Shown: piece after piece, positions 31,952 through 43,998 of the stretch | Layout: each line of letters opens with the position of its first letter | Numbering within the stretch: the stretch's first letter is position 1 | From: Wyeomyia smithii | Taxonomy: Eukaryota > Arthropoda > Insecta > Diptera > Culicidae | Length of the DNA stretch: 64,000 bases | NCBI RefSeq assembly: GCF_029784165.1 | Contig: NC_073695.1 | Coordinates: 228,193,916-228,257,915, forward strand | Reading direction: 5' to 3' | The notes under the pieces: model-generated | What the model saw: the letters and a program-made list of their open reading frames with translations, nothing else | Databases searched by the model: none | Told to the model about the DNA's origin: nothing | Program-made: the position numbers and the translations under genes

Positions 31952-33618
31952 TCAAGCCGCACTTCTATTTTTAATCTTAACCCACACACCCTGTTCCGCC
32001 TGTAGGGTGAACGCACTCTTGGCCAATCGTATCGGAACTTGCGTTTTATCCGTCGGCTCCAGGCTGAAATCCTTCAACAAGTAGAACAACATCAACTTAA
32101 CTTCCATCAACGCCAAACGCGATCCGATACAGTTCCGTGGGCCGATACCGAACGGAAAATACGTAGCAGGATTAATTTTCGACCGGTTGTCTTCGTTGAA
32201 TCGCTCCGGATCAAACTTGCTCGGATTCGGGTAGAACTTCGCATCGTTGTGGATGGCATAGTTAGGTATCCAAATGGTTTGCTCTTTCTCGATCATGAAT
32301 CGTGTTCCAGCTCCGTCATCGCACAGGTAATCTTTTACGCACAATCGATCGGAAACCACTACCGGGGGCCACTTACGAAGAGCTTCCGAAACTACCATGT
32401 CCATGTACGTCATTTTTTGCAGCTCTTCATAACTCAAGGGTTTGTTATCGAGCGATTGCACCATTGTTCTAATCTCTTCATAAAGACGATCCTGGACGTC
32501 GGGATTGATCGTTAATTCGTACGTTAGAAACGTCATACACGTGGAAACCGTGTCGAATCCTGCTAGGAAGAATAAAAAACACTGCGCAATCAACTCGTTC
32601 TCCGTCCAAACCCGAGAATGAGCAGATTTTCCAACACTAGACTCTTCGACTGTAGCAAAGCCTGCATCCTTGTGATCTTGTTCATCTTTTAAATGCTTCA
32701 AGGCACCCTTTCGAACTTCCATGAGCATTTGTATCATGTCATTGCGTATAATTGCATGAGCTTCTCGCTGCTTCATATTGTCAACGATCATTCCTTTGAA
32801 GTAGTTCGTAAGCTCGGAATCTACAAAATCGATCCCAAGTTTTTGTGCCAGACGAGGGGCAAATCTAAACACCATCAATTTCACCATAATCTTATACGAC
32901 TGAAAGTTTAGCATTTCTTTTCCTTTAATATAGAATTCATTTTCTTGGTTCCTCAGCGAATCCTCTTGAATGCCGAATGCAACCGATGCGATAACATCGT
33001 TCCCAATACGTGAGAAAATGTCCTTCATTTCATACTCCAGCGGCTTTCCCGCTTTTATTTCAGCGAAGAAAAAATCACTCATAACCTGGGCACAACTGGC
33101 CACCAATCCAAACATACGCCTCATCTTACTCCCGGTGAAGGCCGGACTCAGAGTAGCTCTCATATCGCGCCATTTCTGTCCACGAAGCGCAACCAGTGAG
33201 TTACCGAACAAACTTTCACCGTCGTCCGGATTGTTCACCACGGCTGGATGGTCCGAGAAAAAATCGAAATCCTTCACTGTAATCGTTTTGATCACCTCTG
33301 GATCACGAAGCATCACTATTGGGCTCGTGAAGTCATACAGGCCAACAATCCTAGAAACGTTTACTGTTATTTTATGTTGAAGTGTTGGAGAAAAATTTGA
33401 ACTTACTTGGAATCTGGATACGTATAGTACAGCGTGTTCATGTGTGTCACCATATCCCGCTTGCGAAACATCATAGGCCCGGAACTCCCGAAGAAAAAAG
33501 TTGGTTTTATACACGGGATCGGCTTCGACAGGAAATATTCATACTTTTTTGATACGTAGTGAATTAGCAGCAGAATCAGAGTTCCGACGGCTGTCGCCGT
33601 AAACAAGTCTACCTCCAT
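31952..33618 (-). CDS. cytochrome P450, CYP9 family (gene C)
   Basis: Exon 1 is 33407-33618 and exon 2 is 31952-33350; a 56-nt phase-2 intron lies between, and the product is 536 residues. The ATG at 33618 gives MEVDLFTATAVGTL, like the other paralogues; codons further upstream are open but start with TTG or lack support. The N-terminal anchor is followed by the KPIPCIKPTF hinge. Exon 2 carries WRDMRATLSPAFTGSKMR (C helix), AGFDTVST (I helix, Asp in place of the Glu seen in A), EALR (K helix), FDPERF and FGIGPRNCIG with haem Cys478. The frame is intact. It pairs most closely with gene D, about 3 kb upstream in the direction of transcription. Expected to be a microsomal monooxygenase; substrate unknown. 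Confidence 0.9.
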
Positions 33619-36284
33619 ATTTGGTACAATCAAACGAGATTGATCAGTCACCTAATCAATTAGACACACTATGCATCCAGTTACAACCAGACTGATAACG
33701 ACTTTGAATTATCAAAAAAATGTCACGCTGCACTAAATTCGTCCGATCTCGTTGCTAGATAAAGACCAAATGAACACCGGTCTCGAAAAGTGAGGTGGTC
33801 ACCAATAAAAACAGCGGGATATGTAGGTGTGAGTTTCCATAGTTTAAGCCTTCCTGTTACTTATGAGTCCACAGGATGGCGTTTCTATCAAGAGCGACGA
33901 CGAGTAAACATTCAAATGTTGATTATTACCCATCTTGCAAGTATTTGAATGCTAGCACCACACACGAAGTGCTGTTTATATAATAAATATCAGTTTGAAG
34001 CAAAGAATTTCATAGGGCATTTTTAGATTTTTTGAAAAGGGTAAAGTGGGGTAAAAAAGACTCGAAAATTTTGAGTCCACAAACTGCTGAAAAGACAAAA
34101 AAGCTATAACTAATAGATTTCTCTGAAAATTGATATGGTAATTCTATCCCATAAAAATATACAATGTCGGTTATTGAAAGTTGCAGTCGAGATTACATAA
34201 TTAGATACTTACATTTTTCTTCAAAAACAGGGTGATTTTTGGAGTTATTTTGTCAGAACTAGGTCCTACAATTAAACAATACGTTTTATAAATCAACTCA
34301 AGAGTTTTTATTGGACGTATTCAAAAAGTTCACCGTTTAAAAATAAATCGATTTTTTCATAACAAGGATTAGGCCATTATTTGAACCTGTTACATACACA
34401 AGGAGCGCAACTCCATTTTGTACGTACATTTGAAATGCTGGCTATAGCAGGCTATAGCTCTATAACATCCCAGTCTCAAATTGGTTTAAAAAATTGACCT
34501 CCAAAAAAAAAATCTGGGGTTCGGGTCTGGCTCGGGTTTCACAGCTTCGGGTTCGGGTTTGATCGGAGAAAAAGTTTCGGGTCGGGTTCGGGTTTCAACC
34601 GAAAAACAAAATTCGGGTACGGGTCGGGTATGGGTTTGAAAAAAGCCAAACCTGACCATCTCTGGTACAATGGTACAATAAGCATACCGAATTGCAGAAA
34701 AATCGATGCATTCTGCTCAAAGTTACAGTAACATTATGATTTTAGCAGCACCTGGACATTAGAGTTTAAAATGCCATTTCACCAGGCTCGGATTTAAGTA
34801 GGGAGGGCAAATGTCCCAGGCTTTTCGACACGAGGGGTCCCCCTGATTCTAGACCAGACGTGAATACAGGTTGGAGACCTTTTCACTCCACTAACTCATT
34901 TCCCAAAAAACTTATATGTACAAATTATTTCATGAATGAACAAACCCTGGAAATTTAAGTTCGATTGGGGGACCTCGATACAAAACGTAGTTGCGCTCCT
35001 GACACAATGGGTTTAAAAAATAATTTAAAACATGTATGAATAATGAAATTTTCTCGGTCGTTACTAAAACGGCGCAGTTTTTAATAACATCAAATGAAAG
35101 CTCTTGAGTTGCTCTATAAAACGTATAGCTTAGATACAGGATCCAGTTTTGTTGACAAGCAAAAAAAGCTGTAATAATCACCATTTTTTGGAGAAAAATG
35201 CAAATATCCTATAATGAAACCACGGCATCAATCAAAGGGGACAGCTCAAGCTTTCGAATGACGAGTATTAGAGCGATACTAATTTTTTTTGGATAAGTTT
35301 TTCAACCAGAGACACCGTGACTTACCTACCTATCACGGTGACAAAGTGCCGTTCTTTTCATCGTCATTTCTAGAGATGCGGATATAAATGCAGTCTCTGT
35401 CAAAACCGATTCAAACAATTTCTAAACGAACGTAAAAACGTAAAGGGGTTACCATGTGTGTTCGTCTTATTTTTACAACCTTCGAATAACAGAGTGGAAA
35501 TGTCAAAATACTCAAACGTTCATAACTTTTTTGTTTTTCATACATATTGTCATCTTCAATGTGTAAAAAAAAATTTAAAAAAGGTACTTTTTGAGATATT
35601 TAATATTTTGTGACAATTTGGAAAATTTGGCACAGAAAAAAAAAATTTACATTGTATATATTTTTCCTAGAACCGCAATATTATTAATAACAACTCTGCT
35701 AGAGACACCATTTCTGCTGGAGACACCAATCAAACAAGTCGTTTCCCTGATATAGAAATTTTTATCTATCAGTCACCATTTTGAATAGGCCCTTTTGAAG
35801 CAGCAGTCGCGAGTCTACATGAAGAACGGACCTTATAAAATGACCTTTTTATCAGAAAGAAACCATTGTGATAAGTTTCGGTGAAATCGGAAATGGTCGA
35901 CCAGGATCGATGTTCGAAGTAGCATGGAATGACTCTGCGACAAATAAAGGAAAGACAAAATCCCTGTTATCTTGTGTCGGACTCAAACTCCCTATTATCT
36001 GCAGCGCAAAAAAAAAAGCTTAACAACGTTAGTACTGGAGCATCCGTCTGTTTGGTGGCTCTTAAGGAATACCTAAGAACTGCTAAAATGTTAAAAATGC
36101 CATTAAAACAAGAGAACGAGAACAATTAAGCCACCAATGGCGCTTCTTAGCCAGATTATGCTTCGAGATTGTAGAGAAAACAAATTGCTGCAACTTCTTC
36201 TGCTTTTTTTGTTAAAATTTGAAACTGTCATAGTCATATTTTTTTCAAAATTTAGCGTGGAGAGATGAGAAGGAGCTGGGGAAT
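33619..36284. other. intergenic DNA between P450s C and D
   Basis: No gene is supported. 34515-34640 is a run of TTCGGGT/TCGGGT words (simple-sequence expansion). 35500-35535 shares GTCAAAATACTCAAACGT with 57127. 35650-35925 is a dispersed repeat found inverted at 55185-55800. The 66-codon frame at 35929 is chance. Confidence 0.45.
35650..35925 (+). repeat. dispersed repeat, uninterrupted copy
   Basis: It matches the minus strand of 55185-55800. Shared blocks include CTAGAACCG.AAT, ATTTTATCTATCA.TCACCATTTT-like sequence, GGCCCTTTTGAA.CAGCAGTCG and AATCGGAAATGGTCGA. This copy lacks the foldback insertion present in the other. Family unknown. Confidence 0.6.
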
Positions 36285-36410
36285 AAATCTATGCGTAAAA
36301 GTCTGCTTGTAAAATCCAACGGTTTGATTCTACTTAGAATCGAACTCATGACCATCCGTTTGTCAAACGTACTCTGCTTCATAGTACGATAAACTCTGCC
36401 CCTAAGAAAA
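36285..36410 (-). mobile_element. degraded tRNA-derived SINE (minus)
   Basis: On the minus strand, box-B-like GAGTTCGATTC is followed by AAGTAGAATCAAACC and CAAGCAGACTTTTACGCAT. This mirrors 31007-31130. It is a second copy of the same SINE family, just downstream of P450 D. Confidence 0.4.
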
Positions 36411-36657
36411 ACTAAATTTAAGGATTCTGGCGATGCAATTCCTACACCCTGTGAAGTTATATAACTTTCATACGATAATATATATTTTTACTGCACGTGG
36501 GATTATAATTGAAATTATAATTTAAGCCTTTTGATAACACCGTCAACATGAATGAAATTTATCTCGTTTTATGATTCTAGGGTTCTATCGTCTGCCTGCG
36601 CTTGGTATGCACATGAACTTTAACATGATGTACTGTGCAAAATATACTTGACCGTGA

Positions 36658-38329
36658 CTAGGCATTTCTTGGCTTCAGCCTCACCCACACACCGTTCTCC
36701 GCCTGAAGGGTGATTGCATTCTTTCTAATCCGTATCGGAACTTCCATTCTTTCAGCCGGCTCCATCTGGAAATCTTTCAGCAGGTAGTACAGCATCAGTT
36801 TCACCTCCATCAGGGCCAAACGGGATCCTATACAGTTGCGTGGACCAACTCCGAAGGGAAGATAGGCTGCAGCGTCAATTTTCGATATGTTTTCCGCACT
36901 GAATCGCTCTGGATCAAACTTATCCGGGTTGGGATAGAATTTCGGATCATTGTGAATCGCGATTGCAGGTATCCAAATGCTTCGGCCCTTCTCGATCATG
37001 AATGCTGTTCCAGCTCCGTCGTCGTATCGATAATCTTTCACGCATATCCGGTCGGAAACTACCGCTGGAGGCCACTTACGGAGGGATTCCGATACAACCA
37101 TATCCATGTACGGCATTTTCTGTAACACTTCATAGCTCAAAGGTTTTTGTTCAAGGGATTGTTCGATCTCCTTGATTTCTTCATACAGACGATTCTGAAC
37201 TTCTGGATTGATTGACAACTCATAGGTCGTGAACATCATACACGTTGAGACGGTTTCAAATCCTGCTAGGAAGAATAGGAAACACTGTGAAATTAACTCG
37301 TTCTCCGTCCATATCCGAGAATGCGCTACTCTTCCAACATTGGACTCTTCAACTGTGGCAAATCCTGCATCTTTATGATCCAGCTCATCTTTAGAATGCT
37401 TCAATGCACCTTTTCGAACTTCCATTAGCATGTGGATCATGTCATTGCGTACAATATTATGGGTAGTTCTTTGTTCCATGTTATCAACAATCGTTCTTTT
37501 GAAATAATTTGTTAGATCTCTATCAGCAAATTCAATGCCGAATTTTCGTGCCAATCCTGGTGCACTTCTTGTTAGTAAAAATTTCACTAATACCTTGAAA
37601 GATTGAAAATTAAGCATATCTTTGCCCTTCATGTAGAACTCGTTGTCACGATCCTTTAGGGAGTTCACCTGAATACCAAATGCAACCGTAGCGATTACAT
37701 CGTTTCCGACCCGCGAAAAAGTGTCCTTCATTTCATACTCCAGTTCTCTTCCTACTTTCATCTCCGCAACGAAGAACTGGTTCATAGCTTGGGCGCAGTC
37801 TGCCACCAGCTCGAACATATGTCTCATCTTACTACCGGTAAAAGCCGGACTTAGGGTAGCCCTCATATCGCGCCATTTTTGACCTCGCAGTGCAAACAGT
37901 GAATTCCCGAATAGACTATTTTCGTCATCAGGGCTGTTGAATATCGGGGTGTGATCAGTGAAAAAATCGAAATCCTTCACCCCGATCTTTCTAATTGCTG
38001 TGGGATCACGTAACATGAATATCGGTTCGGTGAAATCGTAGAATCCAATCATTCTGAAATTGTGTTTGTATTAGTTTTCCCTTTGGGGCTGAGTTATTTT
38101 ATTTAAAGCGCACTTACTTTGCGTCTGGAAACGTGTTGAATAACTTTTTGATATGTGTTACCATATCCGTCATACGAAACAGTAGGGGTGCATTAGTACC
38201 GAAAAAGAAAGCCGGTTTGATGCACGGTATCGGTTTAGACAGGAAGTATTGGTACTTCTTCGATATGTAGTGAAAAATTAGCAGAATGATGGCGCAGATG
38301 GCCACCGCGGTGAGCAAATCTACCGCCAT
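36658..38329 (-). CDS. cytochrome P450, CYP9 family (gene D)
   Basis: Exon 1 is 38118-38329 and exon 2 is 36658-38053, with a 64-nt phase-2 intron; the product is 535 residues. The ATG at 38329 (MAVDLLTAVAI) is the only sensible start and is preceded by a possible short 5' UTR intron. Features in order: N-terminal anchor, KPIPCIKPAF hinge, WRDMRATLSPAFTGSKMR, AGFETVST, ESLR, FDPERF and FGVGPRNCIG with haem Cys478. The C-terminus VWVRLKPRNA is typical of the group. The frame is intact. Gene C is its neighbour and close relative. Expected to be ER-bound and reductase-dependent, with a role in xenobiotic or lipid oxidation by family. Confidence 0.9.
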
Positions 38330-38448
38330 TCTCGGTTAAATTGTGCCTAGAAAACAAGTTTCAGGATTAAAAAAATTTCACAAAATAATAATCTACTTAC
38401 AACACGACAGCCTACAGTTGCCAAATATACTGAAAACGCCACTTTATA
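38330..38448 (-). promoter_or_regulatory. putative promoter and 5' UTR intron of gene D
   Basis: On the minus strand GATATAAAG (TATAAA at 38448-38443) is followed about 30 nt later by GCAACTG (near 38418), a possible start region. A perfect donor GTAAGT (38400-38395) and acceptor TTTTCTAG (ending 38347) define a 54-nt intron. A 17-nt leader then precedes the ATG. Similar tiny introns split the coding region, so the size is plausible. cDNA would decide. Confidence 0.4.
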
Positions 38449-38449
38449 T

Positions 38450-39143
38450 CACCCGGTTATCGGTGCTGTCAGAGGACAACGCACTGAGCGGCTGATCCGC
38501 TTGCCAGACAACGCGTGAATGTGTTTCGGTTGTTCGGTCGCCCCTAACCTAACCGGTCATTAATGAATGAAGCTGGCTTTATAGTATTAAGCTTCGTTAG
38601 TGGTGGAACACTCAACACAACTAACCGGTAGGTAAATATCAAACAAATGCGTATCGATTCGGTTGGACGGACACTAACACCTTCGTGAAGGTTTCGTACA
38701 CTTATTAGTGCCATTGAAAACAAATTTAGATTCTGCGTAGAAGACGAGTGTTCATTTTTATTTCTTTCTTTAGGTAAATATTTGGTTAGAGAATCTGCAT
38801 GTATACACTTCAAAATAGCATCTGGACAGTTTCAATGTCACGGATGTAGGAATGGCCAATTAAACTAGACATTAAGACATCAGTATCAGTAAGGAGTAAA
38901 ATTTAACTTAACGTGCTCTGGATTATAGTTGAATTGGGCTTTGAACTACTTTGGATTGGGTGAAGGAAATGGGTTTGATATAGTTTCACTTTTAGGGGAA
39001 TATTATCGCTTGTTTGAAACAAAGATTATTTCTGTAATCAAATTACATTATTTTGTGAAAAACAATTTAGGACATTTTCAACATTTTTGAAATAAAACAT
39101 TTCATAATACTAACGAAATGTTGTAACAAAGGTCAGGAAAACA
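38450..39143. other. intergenic DNA upstream of gene D, nothing recognised
   Basis: Apart from promoter DNA of gene D, no gene or repeat is supported. Confidence 0.4.
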
Positions 39144-39761
39144 AATCCGGAGTGATTTGCGATAAGGGCGCAACTAACAAAAGATAAACATTGAGGAATA
39201 TCAGTTTGAAAATTTGCAAGTACATTTTCAAATCGTAATTTCAAAGGAAGTGACTAACATTAACATCAATACCAAAAATCGACGTAAAATAAACCTGGAT
39301 TATAGTTTCCTAACAATACTACATTAAATTTGTACGTTTATGGCTTAAATCTACGCTTTTCTTCTAACCTTCTCCTAATGAGCCTTAAAGCATTCTGACA
39401 ACGAGATTCGCCCACCTCTATTTCGCCTTAAAGCATTCTGACAACGAGATACACCCATCTTTCTTTCGCCTTGTTTTTATTTTTTCTTCAGTTGCGCCTC
39501 TTTAAATGCGCCTTTATTTTGAAAACAAAAGTTGATCCGCCCTTTACTGTCGCCTGTTTACGAAATATTTCGCAAATAAGCCCGTTGCTTCAAAACAATG
39601 TAAAGGGCCTAGTTCCTAAGCATCTTTTGTTTTGGGTAAACTGTTTTATCGCCCTTTACTTTTTTTTACTCGGTATGCCTGAAGGGCACTGGGTACTGAA
39701 GTGCCACTGCGACATTCTTGCTGACTGTCTTTTGTGGCGGGCCCCGATTGCTGTGCACAGG

Positions 39762-42080
39762 TTACGGATTGCTCGTACTCATTGATGGAGTAGAACTGTT
39801 TTGTTGTAAACCTGTACCCCAATTAGGTACAACATAGTTGATGAAACTAATGACCTGCTTGGGATTGGAGCTCCATACTTGGTATGGAGTTAAAAGGTAA
39901 CTTCCTAAGAAGTTGTACCTAGAGGAAGCAAGAGCTTCGCAAAAGCAAAGCAAATGCTCTGAACTCTCTGGTTCAGATTTGCAGAATCGGCAGGTGTCGT
40001 TCAACACTACGCCGATTTCCTTTAAATGATAAAAAGCGGGACAGTGTCCGGTGAGCAGTCCCGTGATTATCCGTAGGTCACTACGATTTAGACTAAGTAG
40101 CTTTCTGGCGGTTCCAGGGTTCGGATAGATAAACTGTTTAGCTTGTCTACAGCCCTGTGCCTGTTACCATTGGGATACTATTTCTGGCCCTTCCCAAGTT
40201 AGTAGTTCGCTTTTGATAGCGGAAATGGACGTACCCAGAAACGGCTCGGGGCCCTGTCTTGCTAGGTAGTCAGCGTGTTCATTACCCTCGACTCCGCAGT
40301 GTCCGGGCACCCAAAACAGAAAAACTGAATTCTGTCGGGAAAGTTCCCGTAGAGTTTCAATGCATTCCCAAACAAGTTTGAAAGCGCATTTGACGGACTT
40401 AAGTGCTAGTAGTGCTGCTTGACTGTCCGAGAATATACCGATTTTCGCATGTCTGTAGTTGCGTTGCAGACATATTTTTGCGCAGATATATATGGCATAT
40501 ACCTCTGCTTAAAAAACGGTGGGCCATTTTCCCAGGGAAAACGTTTCCCTGATACTGGGTCCGTATATCCCAGATCCCGTAAGGGATCTTATTTTCGAGC
40601 CGTCCGTATAAAAACTGACGATGCCAGGTGGAAGATTAGGCCCTCCATTGTTCCACATAGAGCGGTTTGTTTCAATCACTCTATATGGAATATCCATGTT
40701 GGTCCTAACGTCCATCCATTCGGAGACTGTGGTTAATAGCGGAGTTAGTTTGAACTCCCTAAGTATGCGAAGGTGGCCGATTTGGTCCCCTTCAAGTATA
40801 GTTTTCCTCCTTTGCAACCTTAGAGCGCAAAGCTCTGCTTCCTTTTTCACATGAAGATGTAGAGGTAGTAGGCAAAGCATAGCTTCCATGGCTGCAGTTG
40901 GAGTTGTTCGCATAGCGCTGGTAACTGAAAGACATGCAAGTCTTTGAACTTTTTTGAGTTTGGCTTGCTCAGTCACTTCGTTCACCTTAGGCCACCACAC
41001 TAGGGCAGCATAGGTGATTCTTGGTCGGGCAATGGTCTTGTAAGACCAGAGTGCCAAGTCTGGTTTCAGTTCCCAGGTCTTACCGAACAGAGTTCTGCAG
41101 GCCCAGATCGCTGAGATCGCTTTCTTAGCGGCATGATCCAGTTGTGCAGACCAGTTCAGTTTCTTGTCCAGAATAATTCCGAGATATTTGACTTCATTGC
41201 TGAAGCCCAGTCTAACTCCATTCAGTATTGGAGGAGTGATGGAGATCGTCCTTCGTCTGCCAAATGGAATTAGGACTGTTTTTAAGGGGTTTATGTTTAG
41301 GCCCTCCTGTAAACACCATGACATGGTGGTATTCAGAGCCGTTTGCATTCGGCTCGACAGAGTTGCGTCATCTTTACCTCTGACGATGAGGACGATCTCA
41401 TCGGCGTATCCAATGACCTCGTAACCAAGCTGTGGAAGCTTGTTGAGAAGTGCGTCGACAACTAGTGACCATAACAAGGGCGAGAAAACTCCTCCTTGCG
41501 GGCATCCTTTGATCACTGACATTGTTACAGACGAATCGCCCAAGGTTGCTGTGATCACTCTCTAGAGAGCATTGCGTGTATCCAGCTCCTTGAAGTGTGG
41601 TCGATTCCCTTATGAGAAAGAGCCGTATCAATTGATGCAAAGGACGTGTTATCGAAGGCCCCTTCAATATCAAGAAAGGCACATAGCGCCGTCTCCTGAT
41701 AACTCAGGGACTTTTCAATCAACGTCCTTAAGCTGTGAAGAGCAGTTTCTGTTGACTTGCCGCATTGATAGGCATGTTGGTTCCTGTTCAGCGGGGAGTC
41801 TGTAAGAAACTCATCACGGATATATTTATCCTTTATTTTCTCCATCAGCTTGAGAAGTGATGAAGTCAGACTTATGGGCCTGAAAGTTTTAGGTAGGGTT
41901 TTGTCCTTTCTTCCAACTTTGGGGATAAACACTACCTTCACCTTCAGCCAGTTATCCGGAATATGGCCCAGGATAAAGCTGGCTCTGAAGAGGTTGATGA
42001 GTTCGGACATAACTGCGGCCGATTTTTGTAGAAAGATGGGTAGTATGCCGTCTGGACCTGGAGACTTCATAGGGTCGACT
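39762..42080 (-). pseudogene. LINE ORF2, 3' part: reverse transcriptase and RNase H
   Basis: Read on the minus strand: KSPGPDGILPIFLQ, FRPISLTSSLLKLMEK, FLDIEGAFDNTSF, then a frame slip near 41558. VIKGCPQGGVFSPLL and GYADEIVLIV follow. RNase H starts SFYTDGSKI, is cut by a TAA in place of a Gln codon at 40509-40511, and continues IFSDSQAALLAL, WVPGHCGVEGNEHADYLA. The end carries a zinc motif (CRFCKSEPESSEHLLCFC) and stops at 39762. The catalytic box reads YADE rather than YADD, which by family knowledge would remove a metal-binding Asp. At least two stops and one frameshift are present. Confidence 0.8.
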
Positions 42081-42376
42081 CCGCCTGTTACGGTTCTCTT
42101 GGTTCAGTTTAGCCTTTACGAATAGACTTGAATTATTGAGAACTGTAGCAGAGGGTCCAAATCCCCTGTAAAGGAGGATGGTTGCAACAGCTCTTAACCA
42201 TGGCTGTTACGTAAAATCCAATGGTTAAAACCCCTGAGCTAAGGTGTAATGCGACCCGTGCCGATGGATGACGTGGTGGGGGGGGGTTTAAGAAATACCC
42301 AGCCTCTAACGGAGCCTGTGGAGTACCAGGGCACCCTTCACAGTAATTAGCCCTTACTGCATCACGCGGGTCACTG

Positions 42377-43998
42377 ATGCAGCGGACTCTTCTTTACCCA
42401 GCGACTCGTGGGAATTTTATGAACGACAAAACTTCACAAAATTCGGCCACTGGCAGCCTTTCTTTGCCGGAACCCATGGACTCATCGGAGCGTAGTCCAA
42501 TAAAAACAAACGCACCGGGCAGAACGGAGGAGATGGAGCATGAGGATGATTTCAACCTCGACAGCGAATCGCTGGACGGAGGACCCTCTGCTTCATCCTT
42601 AATCTTTCTTTCTCCACAAGGGAATGACGAAAGTCAAATGGACTTAGTTCCCGGTCCACAGACAAGGCCCGATGACGAAGGGAAACCCGAATCATCGGCA
42701 CCCCTTGTCAAGCGACTTTCAAATGCGCAAAGGCGGTGACTGAGCGAAAATCTCCGCTCCGGTCTCTCGTACGAAGAAGCCAGGAAGCTGGCCCTCCTTC
42801 CAACAGGGCAGCCTGCTCAGTCGAACCAAGTCGCCGTCAAGCGACAGCGGTCGCACGACTTGGTGTCCCCAAATACCAGTACTAAGTGTCCACAGCCTAA
42901 AAAACTGCGGAACGGCACTGGTTTGGGGTCATCGGGTTCGAAGCCGCTCTCGAAGGCCACATATAGGGACATGGTGGGAGCTATAAGCCTTGCGGTTACT
43001 TCTGCTACCCACCCCAGCTCCCTACTCACAACGGACCAGCTTCAGGCTGTCCGGACCTCCATCCTCGATCACATTGCGGACCAGGAAAATCCAACCACCA
43101 AGCCCAAGTTTAACGGTTGCCATCTCAAAAATGGCTTCCTGCAACTTGCCTGTGCCGACAACGACACAGTGCAGTGGTTGGAAAGGGAGGTACCTTCTCT
43201 CGTACCATGGGAGGGAGCACAACTTCGTGTATACCACATGAAGGATCTGCCGAAGGCTAGACGGTATGTCGGTTACTTCGCGGACAGTGCGAACTCTCCG
43301 GACGAGAAGATTCTTCGTTCACTCCAGAATCAGAACGACCATCTCTCTACCAAAATGTGGCGAGTCTGTAACCGCAAATTGGTAAAGACCTTGGTCGAAC
43401 TAGTTCTGGATATTGATGAAGAATCGGCCAAACTCGTTGAGAGTAGAAATAATGAACTGCACTACGGTTTCGGCAAAGCACGCATCCGAAAGGTAAGCGG
43501 AAGGCCGAACGTCACAGGCAGGAAAGACTCCGTCACAACGTCAGGGAAGGTACGTGCGGGTAACTCCTCCGGGAGTACTCTGCCACCACCCAGGCAAAGC
43601 GATCCTGCGAATGGGCTAAAGGTTCGCGTGGGAAACTCCTCCGGGAGTGCCCCACAACCACCCAAACGCAACCCTGCGGTTGGGAAGGTACGCGCAGGAT
43701 GCTCCCCCGTGAGTGCCCTGTCACCACCCAAACAACGCAACCCCGCGGCTGCTCGGACGGTTCCGCCGAAGACTCGCAAGAGTGTGAAGCATCAACCACC
43801 GAACAGTCGCACCCCCGGAGTCAAAAACCGCCACAGTGTGCGCGACGACCTTCTGTTGCCAATCGACTGCTGCAACCGAAGCCGAACAGTGAGGAAGAGC
43901 AACTTCCATCAACCAGCCAAACCGCTGTTGGCAGCCGTCAGCCAATACCAGGATCATCTTCCGATCCGGACAAAGACGGCAGCTTCACTGCAAAGTGA
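42377..43998 (+). pseudogene. LINE ORF1 (LOA type), one internal stop
   Basis: ATG at 42377 (or 42419) opens a frame broken once by TGA at 42737-42739 and continuing in the same frame past 42860. The centre (LRVYHMKDLPKARRYVGYF) resembles the DUF4780-like domain of ORF1 proteins in insect LINEs. A Pro/Ser/Lys-rich tail contains three copies of a 22-24-residue repeat (KVRAGNSSGS...PPP). A frame change late in the tail leads to the end SFTAK at 43998, which overlaps the ORF2 start. ORF1 is expected to bind element RNA. Not functional as read. Confidence 0.65.

Noticed and set aside
34515..34640. Telomere-like repeat (TTCGGG words)
   Set aside because: Units are irregular and differ from insect TTAGG; better explained as local simple-sequence expansion.
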